Notes: generated from the letters alone by a model not told the origin. A stretch of 18,065 bases of DNA from JBBKXP01 sp038251315 (GCA_038251315.1 JBBSBK010000079.1:1-18065); one strand, 5' to 3'. Positions 7,877 through 14,404 are shown, counted from the first letter of the stretch. Numbers and translations: made by a program.

Positions 7877-9372
7877 GCCGCTGCCTCGGAATTTGCGGCT
7901 GCGGGCTCGGATGCCTCAGTATCTGAGGCGGGGTCGTTGGAGTCCTCTGACCTTGCGTCCTTTTTGCGTGCATCTTCCAGCGTGCCGACCATGTACAGCG
8001 AACTTTCCGACCAGTCATCGGCCTCACCATCCAGAATGGCGCGGCATCCGGCAAGGGTATCGGCCAAGGGCACGCTGGCGCCCGGCGTGCCGGTAAAGGC
8101 CTCGGTCACCATAAACGGCTGGGTCAGAAACCGCTGCAACCGCCGCGCGCGTTTCACTGTCAGCCGGTCGGCGGCCCCAAGTTCCTCGACCCCCAAAAGC
8201 GAGATGATGTCGGTCAGCTCGCGGAATCGCGCCAGCGCTTGACGGACAGCCTCGGCGGTCTTGTAATGGTCTTGCCCCACGACAAGCGGATCAAGCAGCA
8301 TCGAAGACGAGGCCAGCGGGTCGATCGCCGGATAAAACCCCTCCGCCGCCTGGGCGCGCGACAGCACGATGACGCAGTCCATGTGGCTGGAAATCGTCGT
8401 GACCGCCGGGTCGGTGAAGTCGTCGGCCGGCACATAGACCGCCTGAATAGCCGTCACTGCCGATCCTGCTACTGACGCGATCCTTTCTTGCAGGCGCGCC
8501 ACCTCTGTTGCCAGCGTTGGCTGATAGCCCACCCGCGACGGCAACCGGCCCAGCAGGCTGGACACCTCGGCACCGGCCTGGACAAACCGGAACACGTTAT
8601 CCATCAACAGCAGCACATTCTTGTGCTTCTGGTCCCGGAAGTATTCGGAGATCGTCAGCGCGGTCAGCGGGGCCCGCCAACGCGCACCCGGCGGCTCGTT
8701 CATCTGGCCATATACCAGAACCGTGCGTTCCAGAACGCCGGAGGCCTGCATTTCAGTCAGCAGTTCATGCCCTTCGCGCGACCGCTCACCGACACCGGCA
8801 AAGACCGAGATGCCTTCGTATTTCTCGACCATGGCGCGGATCAGTTCCATCACCAGAACCGTCTTGCCCACCCCTGCACCGCCGAACATCGCGGCCTTGC
8901 CGCCCTGTGCCATCGGCGTCAGCAGGTCGATCACCTTGATCCCTGTCTCGAACACGTCCGTGGTGCGGGTCTGTGCGTTCAGGGGCGGCGGGCTGGCGTG
9001 GATCGAGCGGCGTGGCGTATCCTTGGGCAGCGGGGGTCCGTTGTCCTGCGGATTGCCCACGACATCCAGAAGCCGCCCGAGCACCGCATCGCCAACGGGC
9101 ACCGCCACCGGGCCGCCCGGCGCACGCACGACCACCCCGCGCGCAAGTCCCGCCGTGGACTGGAATGCGACGGCGCGCAGCGTGGTCAGGTCAATGTGGC
9201 TGTGCACCTCAAGGATCAAAGGTGTCGGCCTGGCCCATTCCACGACAAGGGCGGAATTGATGGATGGCAGGTCGGCGCCTGCATAGACGATATCCACGAC
9301 CGCGCCCCTGACGGCGTGGACAATACCGCCGGACGCAGGGCTGTCGGTCAGAAGCTTTTCGGTTTTGGGCAT
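7873..9372 (-). CDS. atpD: N-ATPase beta subunit (catalytic)
   Basis: Catalytic subunit of the F1 head, first gene of the operon, 499 residues. Walker A GGAGVGKT is at 164-171; the catalytic Glu is E196 in GVGERSREG; Walker B is LLLMDNVFRF (D258); the alpha/beta signature PAIDPLASSS is at 348-357. The lever region that is usually DELSEED reads EELGAAD (396-402), so three acidic positions are altered. A polar acidic/Ala tail (about 468-499) extends beyond the usual end. The ATG at 9372-9370 has only a weak AAAGG ten bases upstream. A regulatory gap of 160 bases with an FNR-like dyad separates it from the divergent cupin gene. Confidence 0.96.
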   Translation of the reverse strand: MPKTEKLLTDSPASGGIVHAVRGAVVDIVYAGADLPSINSALVVEWARPTPLILEVHSHIDLTTLRAVAFQSTAGLARGVVVRAPGGPVAVPVGDAVLGRLLDVVGNPQDNGPPLPKDTPRRSIHASPPPLNAQTRTTDVFETGIKVIDLLTPMAQGGKAAMFGGAGVGKTVLVMELIRAMVEKYEGISVFAGVGERSREGHELLTEMQASGVLERTVLVYGQMNEPPGARWRAPLTALTISEYFRDQKHKNVLLLMDNVFRFVQAGAEVSSLLGRLPSRVGYQPTLATEVARLQERIASVAGSAVTAIQAVYVPADDFTDPAVTTISSHMDCVIVLSRAQAAEGFYPAIDPLASSSMLLDPLVVGQDHYKTAEAVRQALARFRELTDIISLLGVEELGAADRLTVKRARRLQRFLTQPFMVTEAFTGTPGASVPLADTLAGCRAILDGEADDWSESSLYMVGTLEDARKKDARSEDSNDPASDTEASEPAAANSEAAA

Positions 9373-9420
9373 GCGCTTAGAGCCTTTGAACGGGCGGTGT
9401 GGCCAGTCTCATCCTGCGTT

Positions 9421-9460
9421 CTTATCCCCTGAAACTGACGCCCACATTGATCTGTGTCAG
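9421..9460. promoter_or_regulatory. Putative FNR/Dnr-type dyad in the atpD-cupin divergent gap
   Basis: 9447-9460 reads TTGAT-CTGT-GTCAG, 8 of 10 matches to TTGAT-N4-ATCAA, with one perfect half site. Its centre is 81 bases from the atpD ATG and 80 bases from the cupin ATG, so it could serve both directions. On the minus strand a -10-like GATAAG (9426-9421, ATAA matching) is centred 30 bases from the dyad, close to class II spacing. No clear -10 is seen toward the cupin gene. Confidence 0.5.
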
Positions 9461-9532
9461 CGCGGCAGCCTCGAAAATGCGTCAGAACAAGTTCGAATGC
9501 ATTTCACGCCAAGCAACCTCCGGAGGACCGCC

Positions 9533-9952
9533 ATGATCGGGTATGTCGCGAATATCGAGGAAATGACGACCGAGAACACCGACTTTCGTCGCGTTCTGTA
9601 TTCGGGTTCAAAACTTCAACTGGTTCTGATGTCGGTCGAACCGGGACAGGAACTTGGCGGAGAGATCCACGCTGATACGGATCAGTTCTTTCGCATCGAA
9701 TCCGGCAAGGGAATGGTCGTGATCGACGGGGTCACCCACAAGGTCAAGATGGGGGACGGCATTGTCGTGCCTGCCGGGGCGCATCACAACGTGCTCTGCA
9801 CCGGGCATGACGCGCTCAAGCTTTACACAGTCTATGGTCCGCCCCATCATCGCGATCAGCTTGTGCAGAAAACCAGAGCAGAGGCCGATGCATCCGATGA
9901 GACCTTCGACGGGCAAGCCACCGAGCATGCAGCCGAGGTCGTTCGGGTCTAG
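9533..9952 (+). CDS. Small single-domain cupin protein
   Basis: A 139-residue single cupin barrel with a polar tail; reaction unknown. The first cupin motif is seen at residues about 39-60 (GQE...EIHADTDQFFRIESGKG, with H46 and E56), and the second at about 75-88 (GDGIVVPAGAHHNV, with H84/H85), so a metal site is plausible. The PPHHRD segment (103-108) follows the barrel, as in a widespread uncharacterised bacterial cupin group whose proteins begin much like this one. The start is set by GGAGGA (9522-9527) five bases before the ATG; a longer frame from 9365 lacks support. It is transcribed divergently from the N-ATPase operon and shares its putative FNR-like site. Confidence 0.85.
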   Translation: MIGYVANIEEMTTENTDFRRVLYSGSKLQLVLMSVEPGQELGGEIHADTDQFFRIESGKGMVVIDGVTHKVKMGDGIVVPAGAHHNVLCTGHDALKLYTVYGPPHHRDQLVQKTRAEADASDETFDGQATEHAAEVVRV

Positions 9953-9963
9953 AGTGTGGGCCG

Positions 9964-9992
9964 GGCCGGAGATCGGATTGCCAGGCCTTTTT
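9964..9992 (+). terminator. Candidate intrinsic terminator after the cupin gene
   Basis: GGCCGG (9964-9969) can pair with CCAGGCC (9981-9987) with one bulged A, leaving an 11-base loop, directly followed by TTTTT (9988-9992). It sits 11 bases after the cupin stop. The stem is short, so this is a modest call. Confidence 0.45.
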
Positions 9993-10127
9993 GATGATGA
10001 TTTGCACGCGGCGGACGACGACAGGCTGCTTCTTGTCATGACCGGCCTGGTCGTTGCCAGCGTCCTGTCGTTGCCGATGGCGACAAAGGGCTGCCCTGGC
10101 CCGAACTGACATGTCGAAGGGCCGATT

Positions 10128-11390
10128 TCACCTGTCCGGTTTCGACCAGTTCGACGGTGCATCGTTACGTCTGCGCAGGCGCAGGGCGAGACCGACGGCG
10201 ACGCCAACACCGATAGCTACGGTCAGATCCACCACGACTGTCAGCGTCATCGTCATCAACAGCAGAAACTGGTCCGATCGTCGCGCGGCAAGGTAGCCGC
10301 GCCATTTATGCGGCTCGCTCATGTTCCACGCGGTCAGGATCAGCAAAGCGGCAAGGGCGGGCATTGCCAGATAGCCCGCAAGGGGCGCCGCGATCCACAT
10401 GACCAGAAAAATGGTCACGGCATGCACAAGGCCCGCTACGGGAGTCTTGCCACCCGCACGGATGTTCGTCGCAGTGCGGGCGATCGCCCCCGTCGCGGGC
10501 AGCCCACCGAACAGAGCCGATCCGATGTTCGCGATCCCCTGCGCCAGCACTTCGGCGTTGGGTCGGTGGTGTCCGCCCATCATCCGGTCGGCGACCATGG
10601 CCGAGAGGAGCGATTCCACCCCGGCAAGGAAGGCAATGACGAAGGCAGAGGGCAGTAATTCGGTTGCGCGGGCAAGCGTAAAAGTCGGCAACTCAGGGAT
10701 AGGCAACCCGCGCGGCAGATCGCCAAACCGGGAATAAATCGTGTCGATCGGCAAGGTGGCCCATGCCACGATCGCAGATGTCACGCCAACCGCAACGATC
10801 AGCCCCGGCAGTTTCGGCGCGGCCCGCCGGAGCAGGACAATCAGCGCCATCGACGCGAGACCGCAGGCCAGTGCAAGCGAGTTGAAGCTTCCCCGGCTAT
10901 CCCAGAGGACTGCAAGTTTTTCAAAGAACGCGGCGGGAACCTGGGCGATGTCGAGGCCGAGGAGGTCTTTCAACTGGCTTGTCGCAATCACGATCGCGAT
11001 CCCGATGGTGAAACCATAGATCACCGGTTCCGGCACCAGCGCGATCAGGTTGCCTGCCCGAAAATACCCGGCGATCATCAGAATGATCCCGGCCATGAAC
11101 GTCGCCAGCACCAACCCGTCATAGCCGTGTTTTGCGATGATTCCGTAAACCACGACGATGAATGCCCCAGTCGGCCCGCCGATCTGGACCCGGCTGCCGC
11201 CGAACAGCGAAATCAGGAACCCCGCGACGATGGCTGTCACCAGCCCCTTGCCGGGGTCCGCACCCGACGCGATGGCGATCGCGAGGCTGAGAGGCAGGGC
11301 GACCATCGCAACCGTGACCCCGGCGGACAGATCCGCCAGAAACAGGGAACCAGAGTAATGCCGCAGCGTCGTGATGATTTTTGGCTTCAA
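10128..11390 (-). CDS. SulP-family anion transporter lacking a STAS domain
   Basis: Inner-membrane anion carrier of the SulP/SLC26 family, which moves sulfate, bicarbonate or other anions; the substrate cannot be read from the sequence. 420 residues with about 10-12 hydrophobic segments. The N-terminal signature (ALPLSLAIAIASGADPGKGL, about 31-50; GGSRVQIGGPTGAF, 64-77) and VPEPVIYGFTIGIA are typical. The protein stops right after the transmembrane core with a short basic tail, so the C-terminal STAS regulatory domain usual in the family is absent. The start is a TTG (11390-11388): the resulting MKPKIITTLR matches the common SulP N-terminus and no ATG or GTG lies between it and the upstream stop. 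Divergent from cbpA, convergent with the cupin gene. Confidence 0.9.
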   Translation of the reverse strand: MKPKIITTLRHYSGSLFLADLSAGVTVAMVALPLSLAIAIASGADPGKGLVTAIVAGFLISLFGGSRVQIGGPTGAFIVVVYGIIAKHGYDGLVLATFMAGIILMIAGYFRAGNLIALVPEPVIYGFTIGIAIVIATSQLKDLLGLDIAQVPAAFFEKLAVLWDSRGSFNSLALACGLASMALIVLLRRAAPKLPGLIVAVGVTSAIVAWATLPIDTIYSRFGDLPRGLPIPELPTFTLARATELLPSAFVIAFLAGVESLLSAMVADRMMGGHHRPNAEVLAQGIANIGSALFGGLPATGAIARTATNIRAGGKTPVAGLVHAVTIFLVMWIAAPLAGYLAMPALAALLILTAWNMSEPHKWRGYLAARRSDQFLLLMTMTLTVVVDLTVAIGVGVAVGLALRLRRRNDAPSNWSKPDR

Positions 11391-11454
11391 GACTTGGCAC
11401 CCGTCCGTGACCGGCCCGCAAGGAAATTGCCGAAGGTCATCATCATTTCGTTAC

Positions 11455-11496
11455 AGTCTAAGTCGGTTCCGCAAATTGCACAATGATCTGGATCAG
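11455..11496. promoter_or_regulatory. Putative FNR/Dnr-type dyad in the sulP-cbpA divergent gap
   Basis: 11483-11496 reads ATGAT-CTGG-ATCAG, 8 of 10 matches to TTGAT-N4-ATCAA and a perfect TGATC-N2-GATCA palindrome. The centre is 98-100 bases from both start codons. On the minus strand TAGACT (11460-11455, 4 of 6 to TATAAT) is centred exactly 32 bases away, class II spacing for the SulP gene. On the plus strand CATAAT (11512-11517, 5 of 6) is centred 25 bases away, closer than expected for activation of cbpA, so it may act independently. Confidence 0.5.
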
Positions 11497-11587
11497 CGAC
11501 AGTCCCGGCGTCATAATGGCATCTGTGATACTTCCAAACGGGGCCAGTCGGCCGGTTTGCGGACAGATGAGTGCAAGAGGCCCAAGC

Positions 11588-12535
11588 ATGAACACTGACC
11601 CATACGAGGCCCTTGGCCTGACCAAGTCAGCAACGGCCGACGAGATCAAGAAGGCCCATCGCAAGCTGGTGCGCAGCTCGCATCCCGACCTGCACCCCGA
11701 TGATCCCGGCGCCGAGGACCGGTTCAAGGCAATATCGAGCGCCTATGATCTGCTGAAAGACCCCGAGACCCGTGCCCGTTATGACGCGGGCGAGATCGAC
11801 GCGCAGGGCGCGGAACGCCCGCAGCGTCAATACTATCGTGATTTTGCCGATGCGTCCGACCATGACTACCAGCAGCGGCGTGGTTTCGGTTCCGGTGTCG
11901 ATCCATCTGATATCTTTGCCGAAATTCTGCGCCAACGCAGTCGTGCAACCGGTGGCGGTGACTTTGGCGACCGGGGGTATGCCGCAGCAGGTGGCGATGC
12001 CCGTTATACGCTCGAAGTGCCGTTTCTGGATGCCGTACGGGGTGCCGAGACCCGGATCACCCTGCCGGACGGTCAAAACCTTGCGGTGAAGATCCCGCAA
12101 GGCACCGAAGACGGCCAGACCCTGCGATTGCGGGGCAAGGGCGCACCCGGCTTTGGCGGTGGGCCGGCGGGGGACGCACTTGTCACCGTCATGGTCGGCG
12201 ACCACCCCGTATTCCGGCGGGTCGGCGACGATATCATGCTGACGCTGCCGATCACCTTTGACGAGGCCATTCTGGGCGGCAAGGTGACAGTGCCGACGAT
12301 CGACGGTCCCGTCGGCCTGACGATACCTCCGGGGGCAAGTTCGGGTCGTGTTCTGCGCCTGCGTGGGCGCGGGGTCTCGCGGGCAGGGCGCAAGACAAAG
12401 GGCGACCAGAACGTCGAATTGAAGATCGTCGTCCCGAAGGAAACCGATGCGGGGCTGCGCGACTTTCTGACCGAATGGCGCAAGACCCATGCGTCTGACC
12501 CGCGCACCGATCTGCTGAAAGGGGCCGCAGCATGA
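11588..12535 (+). CDS. cbpA: CbpA-like DnaJ co-chaperone (no zinc finger)
   Basis: Class II J-domain co-chaperone that stimulates DnaK and delivers clients; CbpA of E. coli also binds DNA. 315 residues. The J-domain occupies residues about 4-68 with HPD at 32-34; a Gly/Asp/Arg-rich linker follows (about 90-137); the two beta-sandwich C-terminal domains are at about 138-210 and 215-300, containing LRLRGKGAPG and LRLRGRGV. The Cys-rich zinc finger of DnaJ proper is absent. The frame is open back to 11483, but AGAGG (11576-11580) seven bases before the ATG at 11588 and the immediate start of the J-domain fix this start. Overlaps cbpM as ATGA. Confidence 0.94.
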   Translation: MNTDPYEALGLTKSATADEIKKAHRKLVRSSHPDLHPDDPGAEDRFKAISSAYDLLKDPETRARYDAGEIDAQGAERPQRQYYRDFADASDHDYQQRRGFGSGVDPSDIFAEILRQRSRATGGGDFGDRGYAAAGGDARYTLEVPFLDAVRGAETRITLPDGQNLAVKIPQGTEDGQTLRLRGKGAPGFGGGPAGDALVTVMVGDHPVFRRVGDDIMLTLPITFDEAILGGKVTVPTIDGPVGLTIPPGASSGRVLRLRGRGVSRAGRKTKGDQNVELKIVVPKETDAGLRDFLTEWRKTHASDPRTDLLKGAAA

Positions 12536-12861
12536 CCGATTTGTATTCCGAGGACGATGTCATCACCACGGTGACCCGACTCACCCGCAGCCAGCTTGTC
12601 CGGTTTGTCGCGTTTGATCTGGTGAGGCCGCAGCAGGCAGACGGTGGATATGTGTTTCGCCGCATCGACATCGCGCGGATCGAGCTGCTTTGCGATCTGT
12701 CCGATGATCTCGATCTGGATGAATCGGCCCTTGGCATCGTGATCTCGCTCATTGACCAGTTGCACGCCGCCCGCCAGGATCTGGCGTTCATCGCGGGCGC
12801 GATCGACGCCTTGCCAGACGACCTGCGCAGCCGGATCGGTGCTGCGATGAAAAAGCCGTGA
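12532..12861 (+). CDS. cbpM: CbpM-like modulator of CbpA
   Basis: Small cytoplasmic protein of the CbpM/MerR-like helical family, which binds the J-domain of CbpA and restrains its activity. 109 residues. The N-terminal part (residues about 8-60, TRSQLVRFVAFDLVRP...FRRIDIARIELLCDL) has the pattern of a winged-helix MerR-like fold, followed by an amphipathic helix (LGIVISLIDQLHAARQDL) that would pair with CbpA. The start overlaps the cbpA stop as ATGA, with AAAGGGG (12518-12524) seven bases upstream inside cbpA. The gene pair cbpA-cbpM is the standard arrangement, which strengthens both assignments. Confidence 0.9.
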   Translation: MTDLYSEDDVITTVTRLTRSQLVRFVAFDLVRPQQADGGYVFRRIDIARIELLCDLSDDLDLDESALGIVISLIDQLHAARQDLAFIAGAIDALPDDLRSRIGAAMKKP

Positions 12862-12890
12862 TCGCGTTTCCTGCAACAGCACCCTGACCG

Positions 12891-13037
12891 TCAGCCGCCG
12901 ACGCCCGGTTCGTATCGTTGATCCAGATCAGCACGCGCGCGCCGCGCGTTCATTGGGTCGTGCCGCATGCCATACTGCACGATCACCACCTCGGTTGGCG
13001 CGTTCAGACAGGTTTCGACTTTGCCGTCGCTTTGCAT
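12891..13037 (-). CDS. Doubtful 48-residue ORF, unrecognised
   Basis: I do not recognise this protein. From the ATG at 13037-13035 the frame encodes 48 residues beginning MQSDGKVETCLNAPTEVV, passing VQYGMRHDP and a basic-acidic segment (RRARADLDQRYEP), ending GVGG. About 70% of third codon positions are G or C, compatible with coding. No Shine-Dalgarno sequence precedes the ATG, and a Val-Val pair encoded by GTG GTG offers a later start. It is convergent with cbpM, 29 bases between stops, and downstream of the tRNA on the same strand. It may be chance. Confidence 0.25.
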   Translation of the reverse strand: MQSDGKVETCLNAPTEVVIVQYGMRHDPMNARRARADLDQRYEPGVGG

Positions 13038-13116
13038 GCCATTTCGCGGTCGTCGCGCAATACACCCGACTGCATGTTATGCAATGGCACGGACCAGACT
13101 GCGTTGGTCAAGGATA

Positions 13117-13190
13117 TGGAGGCGAGTACCGGAATCGAACCGGTCTACACGGATTTGCAATCCGCTGCGTAACCTCTCCGCCAACTCGCC
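13117..13190 (-). tRNA. tRNA-Cys (anticodon GCA)
   Basis: On the minus strand a full cloverleaf can be drawn: acceptor stem GGCGAGT/ACTCGCC (7 bp), D stem GCG/CGC with loop GAGAGGTTA, anticodon stem closing the loop TTGCAAA with anticodon GCA (plus-strand TGC at 13156-13158), and T stem ACCGG/CCGGT around TTCGATT. The discriminator base is U73, the cysteinyl-tRNA synthetase identity base, and CCA is encoded (13119-13117). The 3' end faces the accessory block to the left. Confidence 0.97.
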
Positions 13191-13202
13191 TCACAGCATG
13201 TT

Positions 13203-13231
13203 CCACTAAGGTTCGGGGCGGTGGGCGTCAA
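13203..13231 (-). promoter_or_regulatory. Putative sigma-70-type promoter of tRNA-Cys
   Basis: On the minus strand TTGACG (13231-13226) is followed after 17 bases by TAGTGG (13208-13203), 12 bases before the tRNA 5' end. The -35 is strong (5 of 6), the -10 weak. The placement would put the transcript start a few bases before the mature tRNA. Confidence 0.45.
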
Positions 13232-13254
13232 GGGGTAGGGCATTGATGGAACCG

Positions 13255-13280
13255 AAATCCAAACCTGAACTTTGGAATTT
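13255..13280. repeat. Inverted repeat upstream of comD
   Basis: AAATCCAAA (13255-13263) and TTTGGAATTT (13271-13280) form a nearly perfect dyad with one extra A and a 7-base centre. It lies about 70 bases before the comD start and upstream of the divergent tRNA, so it may be an operator for comDE. No regulator gene is adjacent. Confidence 0.35.
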
Positions 13281-13349
13281 CGAAACGGGGCTGGCAGGAG
13301 CGGGGGAATCGTGTAGCCAGCCGGACAACAGCCTTCGAGGAGACCACTT

Positions 13350-13853
13350 TTGTACGTCAGTCATAAAATTGTCGCCGATCTGGTCGCCAACAAGGTGGAA
13401 TTCGTCACCACGGTGCCATGCAAGCAACTCGCGACCGTCATCGACCTGATCGACAGGCACCCGGCCATCCACCACGTCCCCTCGAACAAGGAGGACGAAG
13501 GCATGGGCCTCTGTGCCGGGGCCTTCATGGGTGGCAAGCGGCCTGCGATCATCATGCAGAACACCGCCATCGGTGTCACGATCAACACCCTTGTCACCTT
13601 GACCCAGTTCTACCGGATGCCCTTGCCGATGCTGATCAGCTACCGGGGCGAACTCGGCGAACCTGTGGCCTGTCAAGTCGAAATGGCGGTGCATACCAAG
13701 GCGCTGCTTGCGCAACTGCACATTCCGACCTACCATTTCCACAGGGCCTCGGACGCCGACGAATTCGACGCGATCCTGAAACACACGTTCATGTGCAACA
13801 AACCCGTGGCGATCCTGACGGATGCGTCGTTCTGGAAGGGAGATGCCGCATGA
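13350..13853 (+). CDS. comD: Sulfopyruvate/phosphonopyruvate decarboxylase alpha (ComD-like)
   Basis: PYR-domain half of a two-subunit thiamine-diphosphate decarboxylase; sulfopyruvate decarboxylase turns sulfopyruvate into sulfoacetaldehyde and CO2. 167 residues. The acidic catalytic patch KEDEGMGLCAGAFMGGKRPA (47-66) and IIMQN (67-71) match the family, as does LISYRGELGEPVACQV. The usual SGLGN after MQN is replaced by TAIGV, which is unusual. The start is TTG (13350-13352), supported by GAGGAG (13337-13342) seven bases upstream; there is no nearby ATG in frame. It overlaps comE as ATGA. Phosphonopyruvate as substrate is possible; no taurine, sulfolactate or phosphonate genes lie in the window to decide. 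Confidence 0.82.
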   Translation: MYVSHKIVADLVANKVEFVTTVPCKQLATVIDLIDRHPAIHHVPSNKEDEGMGLCAGAFMGGKRPAIIMQNTAIGVTINTLVTLTQFYRMPLPMLISYRGELGEPVACQVEMAVHTKALLAQLHIPTYHFHRASDADEFDAILKHTFMCNKPVAILTDASFWKGDAA

Positions 13854-14404
13854 TCCGGTCCGACGTTCTGCGCGATATCGCCCCGGTTCTGCGCGACCAT
13901 CTGGTCGTCTGCAACATCGGTCTGCCCAGTCAGGAATTGCACCTGATCGACGACCAGCCGACGAACTTCTACATGCTGGGCACGATGGGGCTGGCGTCGT
14001 CGATCGGCCTTGGCCTTGCGCTGGCGCAGCCCAAAACGGTCATTTCCATCGACGGCGACGGGTCGGTGCTCACCAACTTCGGCACCCTGCCGACCATCGC
14101 CAACAACGTCGCCGACAATTACATTTTGCTGATCATCGACAACGGCAGTTACGGGTCGACCGGCGATCAGCCGACCTATGCGGGGCGCAAGACCTCGCTT
14201 GCGGCGGTGGCGACGGCCTGTGGCTGCGACAATGTGATCGAATGTCAGGCGGCGGATACAGCCCGCGTGCTTAAAGACGCCATCGCCAGCAAGAAGATGA
14301 CTGTCATCGTCTGCAAATGCAGCAGCGGCAACATCAAGGTACCGGTCATCACGATGGACCCGGTGGCGATCCGCGACCGGTTCATGACGGCCGCGCGCAG
14401 CTGA
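13850..14404 (+). CDS. comE: Sulfopyruvate/phosphonopyruvate decarboxylase beta (ComE-like)
   Basis: Thiamine-diphosphate-binding half of the decarboxylase with ComD, 184 residues. The cofactor motif is clear: IDGDGSVL (residues about 71-78) and, some 25 residues later, IIDNGSYGSTGDQPTYAG, which matches the conserved Asn-containing end and the NGSYGSTG signature of ComE/phosphonopyruvate decarboxylases. MLGTMGLASSIGLGLALA (about 42-59) is the usual segment before it. The ATG overlaps comD's stop as ATGA with AAGGGAGA seven bases upstream, so both subunits should be made in step. In Roseovarius nubinhibens ComDE acts in sulfolactate breakdown; a similar role here is inference. Confidence 0.86.
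   Translation: MIRSDVLRDIAPVLRDHLVVCNIGLPSQELHLIDDQPTNFYMLGTMGLASSIGLGLALAQPKTVISIDGDGSVLTNFGTLPTIANNVADNYILLIIDNGSYGSTGDQPTYAGRKTSLAAVATACGCDNVIECQAADTARVLKDAIASKKMTVIVCKCSSGNIKVPVITMDPVAIRDRFMTAARS

Larger units (their letters stand above)
12862..13349. other. CDS-poor stretch around tRNA-Cys
   Basis: Between cbpM and comD. It contains tRNA-Cys (13117-13190), a putative promoter for it (13203-13231), an inverted repeat (13255-13280) and one doubtful minus-strand ORF (12891-13037). Apparent plus-strand ORFs here run straight through the tRNA and have no ribosome binding site or recognisable domain, so they are not annotated. A GC-rich run CGCGCGCGCCGCGCG lies near 12934-12948. Confidence 0.6.

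Noticed and set aside
8488..9432. 314-codon plus-strand ORF opposite atpD
   Set aside because: Antisense to the beta subunit and His/Arg/Gln-rich in the way shadow frames are.
10019..10070. Distant inverted repeat CGACAGG/CCTGTCG enclosing a GACC/GGTC hairpin
   Set aside because: Arms are 38 bases apart, no U-tract on either strand; no functional reading could be supported.
9954..10109. GTG-started 51-residue frame after the cupin gene with a hydrophobic stretch (LLLVMTGLVVASVLSL)
   Set aside because: No Shine-Dalgarno sequence, begins two bases after the cupin stop in the same frame as a shadow ORF, and crosses the likely terminator.
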